In this document: positions 60,780-64,000 of the stretch, in pieces | Layout of the letters: every line of letters starts with the position of its first letter | Numbering within the stretch: position 1 is the first letter of the stretch | Assembly (NCBI RefSeq): GCF_009848495.1 | Contig: NZ_WWEP01000028.1 | Coordinates: 1-64,000, forward strand | Reading direction: 5' to 3' | Origin: Flavobacterium sp. MK4S-17 | GTDB lineage: Bacteria; Bacteroidota; Bacteroidia; Flavobacteriales; Flavobacteriaceae | Length of the DNA stretch: 64,000 nucleotides | Position numbers and translations under genes: made by a program | The notes under the pieces: model-generated | Database searches by the model: none | The model's input: the letters and a program-made list of their open reading frames with translations, nothing else | What the model was told of the DNA's origin: nothing

Positions 60780-63700
60780 CTAAGTATTCCTAACCTTAAC
60801 CTGATAGAATACATTTGGTTTGGTTCCTATATGTTCAAGAAGGTGATACATCCTGTTATCCTCTTTAAGTTTAACAACAGTATCTTCTTCATTATTAACA
60901 TCGCCAAACACCATAGCCCCGGAGCCACAAGCCTCTGTACATGCTGTATAGAACTCATCTTTCCTTACACGGCGGCCTTCCCTCTTAGCGTTAAGGATAG
61001 TAGCTTGTGTCATTTGTATACATAGAGAACATTTCTCCATTACACCCCTTGAACGCACATTAACATCAGGATTAAGAACCATACGGCCTAAATCATCATT
61101 CATGTGGTAATCAAACTCTTCATTCTTGTTATATAAGAACCAGTTGAAGCGGCGTACTTTATAAGGACAGTTGTTAGCACAGTAACGGGTACCCACACAA
61201 CGGTTATAAGCCATGTGGTTTTGCCCCTGGCGCCCATGCGATGTTGCCGCAACAGGACAAACAGTTTCACAAGGTGCGTGGTTACAGTGCTGGCAGAATA
61301 CCGGCTGGAATGCTACCTGAGGATTTTCTGCAGGGTCTTCCATAGCATTAAATGTGCTGATAGAATCCATTAACCCTGAAGTACCTTCCTTAAGTTCAAC
61401 ATCGGCAGCAAATGTTTCTTCGTGAGAATAGTACCTGTCAATACGCAGCCAGTGCATATCGCGGCTTCTCCTCACTTCTGATTTACCAACAACAGGCACA
61501 TTATTTTCAGCGTGGCAGGCTATAACACAAGCCCCGCAGCCAGTACATGCATTCAGGTCTATAGAAAGGTTAAAGTGGTGCCCCACAGTCCTGTCAAATT
61601 GTTCCCAAAGGTCAACTGTTGCAGCTGGTACCTCTTTATGGTCTAAAGATACCTGCGGAATAATATTCCATTCCTTAGCATCTTTAGTATTAAATATCTC
61701 AAGGGTGGTTTCTTTTATAATATCTCCCCTACCCATTAATGTTTTTTGCAACTGTATGCAGGCAAACTCATGATCGCCGGCGGTTTTGGTAAGCTTGGCG
61801 GTTTGTACACTGTTAAAGTTGTTATACACAGTATAGGCATTTAAGCCAACCTGCATTTCCTTCTTCATACCTGATGTACGGCCATATCCCAAAGCAAGGC
61901 CCACAGTACCTTTTGCCTGGCCCGGCTGTATAATAACAGGAACGTTTTCAAGCTTTTTGCCATTTACCTCAATGCTTACATAGCTTCCGTTAAGGCCGCC
62001 ATTTGCCACATTGTAGTTTTCAAGCCCAAGGCGCTCAGCATCAAATTTAGAAACAGTAACATAGTTATCCCATGAAACCCTTGTTACTGGGTCAGGAAAC
62101 TCCTGCAGCCATGGGTTATTAGCCTGCTGCCCGTCACCCATACCAATTTTAGTATAAAGCACAAGCTCTAAATCCCCGGATGGTTTTGCCTGTGCAAGCC
62201 TTCCTGCAGCTCCGGCAAAATCTGCACTGCCCGCAGTGGCTGTTGGCATTGTTTCTGAAACAGAAACACCATCATGCACTAACTGGTTCCAGGATTTACC
62301 CGCAACGTTTGAAGCTGATGAAGCCTTTAGATAGTCATAATAAGGCTGCGCGTTGCCAGACCATGCCAAAAGCGCATCCTGCAACTGCCTTGTTTTAAAT
62401 AAGGGACGGATAGTAGGCTGTGTAATACTGTAATATCCTTTAGCGATGCTTACATCTCCCCAAGATTCAAGATAGTGAGGGGCCGCAGCCGCTATATTAG
62501 TTAATGAAGCTGTTTCATCCTCTTTCATAGAAAAAGCTACAGAAAGCTTCACTTTTTTAAGCCCTTCAGTAAAATCTGTACTGTTTGGCAAAGTATATAC
62601 CGGATTAACACCACTCATTATAAGTGTATGTACCGAACCGGCTTTCATATCATTTATAAGCTGCGCCACGGCTTTGGCATCGCCTTTTCTTATAAGCCTT
62701 GCACCGCCGGGGTTAAACGCCTGCGACTGTAATGCATTGTTAATAGCAATAACAAGAAGTTGTGCGTTAACATCATCAAGCCCTGAAACAAGAACGCCGT
62801 TAGATCCGGCTGCCCTTAACTGCTGTGCAGCTTTTGTAACAGCATCCTCATGTGCTTTATTTGAAAGCGCAGGAACACTTATTCCGGAACCTGTAATTGC
62901 ATTATATATTTTCACTAAAGCATATTTCTGCTCTGTTATCGTAAGCGGTATGCGTTTATCAGCATTTGCACCTGAAAGCGACATATTAGCCTCAATCTGG
63001 ATGTGCTTAGACATTTTTCCGTTTTTAGGGATACGACCTTCAGCATAGCCGGTATCACATCCGCCACCCTGCCAGTCTCCAAGGAAATCAGCACCAACAG
63101 AAACTATAACGTCAGCTTTAGAAAAGTCATAATCCGCAAGTGCCCTCTCACCATAAACAGTCTGGAAAGCATCCAGTGCTTCAGAAACTGAAACGGCATC
63201 ATAAACCACATGTTTAAAGTTAGGGTACTTAGCGCCAAATTCAGCTATAAGTTTATCTGTTGAAGGGCTTGCCATGGTATTGGTAAGCAACACAACCTGC
63301 CCACCTGTAGCAGCAGCCTGTGAAAGGCCTGTTTTCACAGCAGCATCAACTTCTTCCCATGAAGCCGGCTTACCAGCAATAAGGGGCTGTTTAAGACGCA
63401 TGCTGTCATACAGCGACAATACAGAGGCATACACCCTTGCATTGGCTTTTATTTTAGAACCGGGAAGGTAATTGTTTTCAACCTTTATCGGCCTTCCCTC
63501 GCGTGTTTTAATTACTATATTGGCAAAATCAAAACCATCAGCTATTGTAGTTGCATAATAATCTGCAACACCCGGTATGATTTCTTCCGGTTGAACCACA
63601 TAAGGAATAGACTTTATTACCGGGCCTTCGCAGGCAGCAAGAGATGCGGCTGCCGTACTGAACCCAACATATTTCAAAAAGTCACGACGGCTTGTAGATG

Positions 63701-63842
63701 AAGACGACAAAGTTTCCTTATCACCAAGAAATTCATCAGTAGGAATTTCCTCAACAAACTCATTGTTTCTCAGCGTCTCAACAATAGAGCTGTTTTCTTT
63801 CAGCTCCTCAACACTTTGCCAGTATTTTTTGTTTGATGCCAT
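60780..63842 (-). CDS. actB: Alternative Complex III iron-sulfur subunit ActB (TAT-variant molybdopterin-like)
   Basis: A 1,020-residue periplasmic subunit. A twin-arginine-type signal SRRDFLKYVGFSTAAASLAA is at about residue 52, preceded by a long N-extension, as in the 'TAT-variant-translocated' family. Residues about 100-730 resemble molybdopterin oxidoreductases but lack an obvious cofactor-binding Cys. The ferredoxin-type domain (about 765-960) binds several Fe-S clusters: CTGCGACVIACHAENN, CQHCNHAPCETVCPVAA, CVGTRYCANNCPYKVRRF and a last CSLC. Electrons flow from quinol in ActC through these to the ActA hemes. Confidence 0.96.
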   Translation of the reverse strand: MASNKKYWQSVEELKENSSIVETLRNNEFVEEIPTDEFLGDKETLSSSSTSRRDFLKYVGFSTAAASLAACEGPVIKSIPYVVQPEEIIPGVADYYATTIADGFDFANIVIKTREGRPIKVENNYLPGSKIKANARVYASVLSLYDSMRLKQPLIAGKPASWEEVDAAVKTGLSQAAATGGQVVLLTNTMASPSTDKLIAEFGAKYPNFKHVVYDAVSVSEALDAFQTVYGERALADYDFSKADVIVSVGADFLGDWQGGGCDTGYAEGRIPKNGKMSKHIQIEANMSLSGANADKRIPLTITEQKYALVKIYNAITGSGISVPALSNKAHEDAVTKAAQQLRAAGSNGVLVSGLDDVNAQLLVIAINNALQSQAFNPGGARLIRKGDAKAVAQLINDMKAGSVHTLIMSGVNPVYTLPNSTDFTEGLKKVKLSVAFSMKEDETASLTNIAAAAPHYLESWGDVSIAKGYYSITQPTIRPLFKTRQLQDALLAWSGNAQPYYDYLKASSASNVAGKSWNQLVHDGVSVSETMPTATAGSADFAGAAGRLAQAKPSGDLELVLYTKIGMGDGQQANNPWLQEFPDPVTRVSWDNYVTVSKFDAERLGLENYNVANGGLNGSYVSIEVNGKKLENVPVIIQPGQAKGTVGLALGYGRTSGMKKEMQVGLNAYTVYNNFNSVQTAKLTKTAGDHEFACIQLQKTLMGRGDIIKETTLEIFNTKDAKEWNIIPQVSLDHKEVPAATVDLWEQFDRTVGHHFNLSIDLNACTGCGACVIACHAENNVPVVGKSEVRRSRDMHWLRIDRYYSHEETFAADVELKEGTSGLMDSISTFNAMEDPAENPQVAFQPVFCQHCNHAPCETVCPVAATSHGRQGQNHMAYNRCVGTRYCANNCPYKVRRFNWFLYNKNEEFDYHMNDDLGRMVLNPDVNVRSRGVMEKCSLCIQMTQATILNAKREGRRVRKDEFYTACTEACGSGAMVFGDVNNEEDTVVKLKEDNRMYHLLEHIGTKPNVFYQVKVRNT

Positions 63843-63875
63843 TTTGTATATAGATATTAGCTTCTTAAAAATTGA

Positions 63876-64000
63876 TTAATAGTGACATTTACCACACTCA
63901 GTACCACCCATGTTTTCAGCAGTAAGCTTCTGCACGCCATATTTTTTGGCAAGCTCTTCATGGATTTTAGCATAGTAGTCGTTACCCTCTACCTTCACAT
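63876..64000 (-). CDS. actA: Alternative Complex III multiheme cytochrome ActA, C-terminus only
   Basis: The last 40 or so residues of a gene that continues beyond the right edge. The reading is KVEGNDYYAKIHEELAKKYG then VQKLTAENMGGTECGKCHY and stop at 63876. CGKCH is a c-type heme-binding motif (CxxCH), in the position expected for the pentaheme ActA that always precedes ActB. The gap to actB is 33 bp. Identification rests on the heme motif and gene order. Confidence 0.85.
   Translation of the reverse strand, partial: VKVEGNDYYAKIHEELAKKYGVQKLTAENMGGTECGKCHY

Overview
The window is AT-rich DNA from a member of the Flavobacteriaceae (Bacteroidetes), most likely Flavobacterium or a close relative. 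The evidence is: a roughly 2,450-residue SprA, the outer-membrane translocon of the type IX secretion system; a complete Alternative Complex III (Act) operon fused to cytochrome c oxidase genes; mevalonate-pathway genes in place of plant-type isoprenoid genes; a GYDIA-type GHMP kinase; and several promoters of the Bacteroidetes type TTG-N(16-21)-TAnnTTTG. The content is almost entirely housekeeping. I see no rRNA, CRISPR array, insertion sequence, prophage or conventional mobile element, and no gene-free stretch longer than about 240 bp.

Layout from left to right. 1-8.1 kb: the first codons of an ABC permease and a tail-specific protease on the minus strand, diverging from surE, a DUF2490-like outer-membrane protein, lpxB, an NlpC/P60 hydrolase and comEC. 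8.1-14.2 kb (minus): dipeptidyl peptidase IV, two POT peptide transporters and a secreted thioredoxin, a probable peptide-utilisation unit. 14.3-16.6 kb (plus): HMG-CoA reductase and a GYDIA GHMP kinase. 16.6-24.3 kb (minus): a seven-gene envelope operon (coaX, outer-membrane protein, TPR protein, lptC, small membrane protein, CNNM/CBS protein, PpiD-like foldase). 24.4 kb: tRNA-Phe. 24.5-28.6 kb: fatty acid desaturase, a DUF255 protein and an MscS channel. 28.7-32 kb (minus): tolC, hlyD, tsaB. 32.1-33.5 kb: a DUF4403 lipoprotein. 33.5-38.6 kb (minus): cyoE, two cytochrome oxidase subunits III, subunit IV, then a terminator and an oxidase-assembly unit containing SCO and DUF420 proteins. 38.8-50.7 kb (minus): deoC; maeB, ruvA, sprA; gcvH, vanZ. 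50.8-53.5 kb (minus): GNAT, ruvB, a four-helix-bundle (IVS/S23-type) gene and queG. 53.6-64 kb (minus): actA(partial)-actB-actC-actD-actE-actF-coxB-coxA.

How it works together. Respiration dominates: the Act complex passes quinol electrons to cytochrome c and on to an aa3/caa3-type oxidase. Subunits I and II of that oxidase sit in the Act operon, while subunits III and IV, heme O synthase and copper-delivery proteins sit about 17 kb away. Envelope biogenesis is the second theme: LpxB, LptC, PpiD, SprA, TolC and NlpC/P60.

The best unusual observation is at 51.76-52.17 kb. A four-helix-bundle gene is bracketed by inverted arrays of degenerate 7-bp repeats (TTCTRAN). The left array cuts into the 5' end of queG, whose conserved first 49 residues remain open but have no ATG, GTG or TTG start. 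This looks like a small mobile cassette inserted between queG and ruvB that forced a non-canonical start (CTG or ATT) or damaged queG expression.
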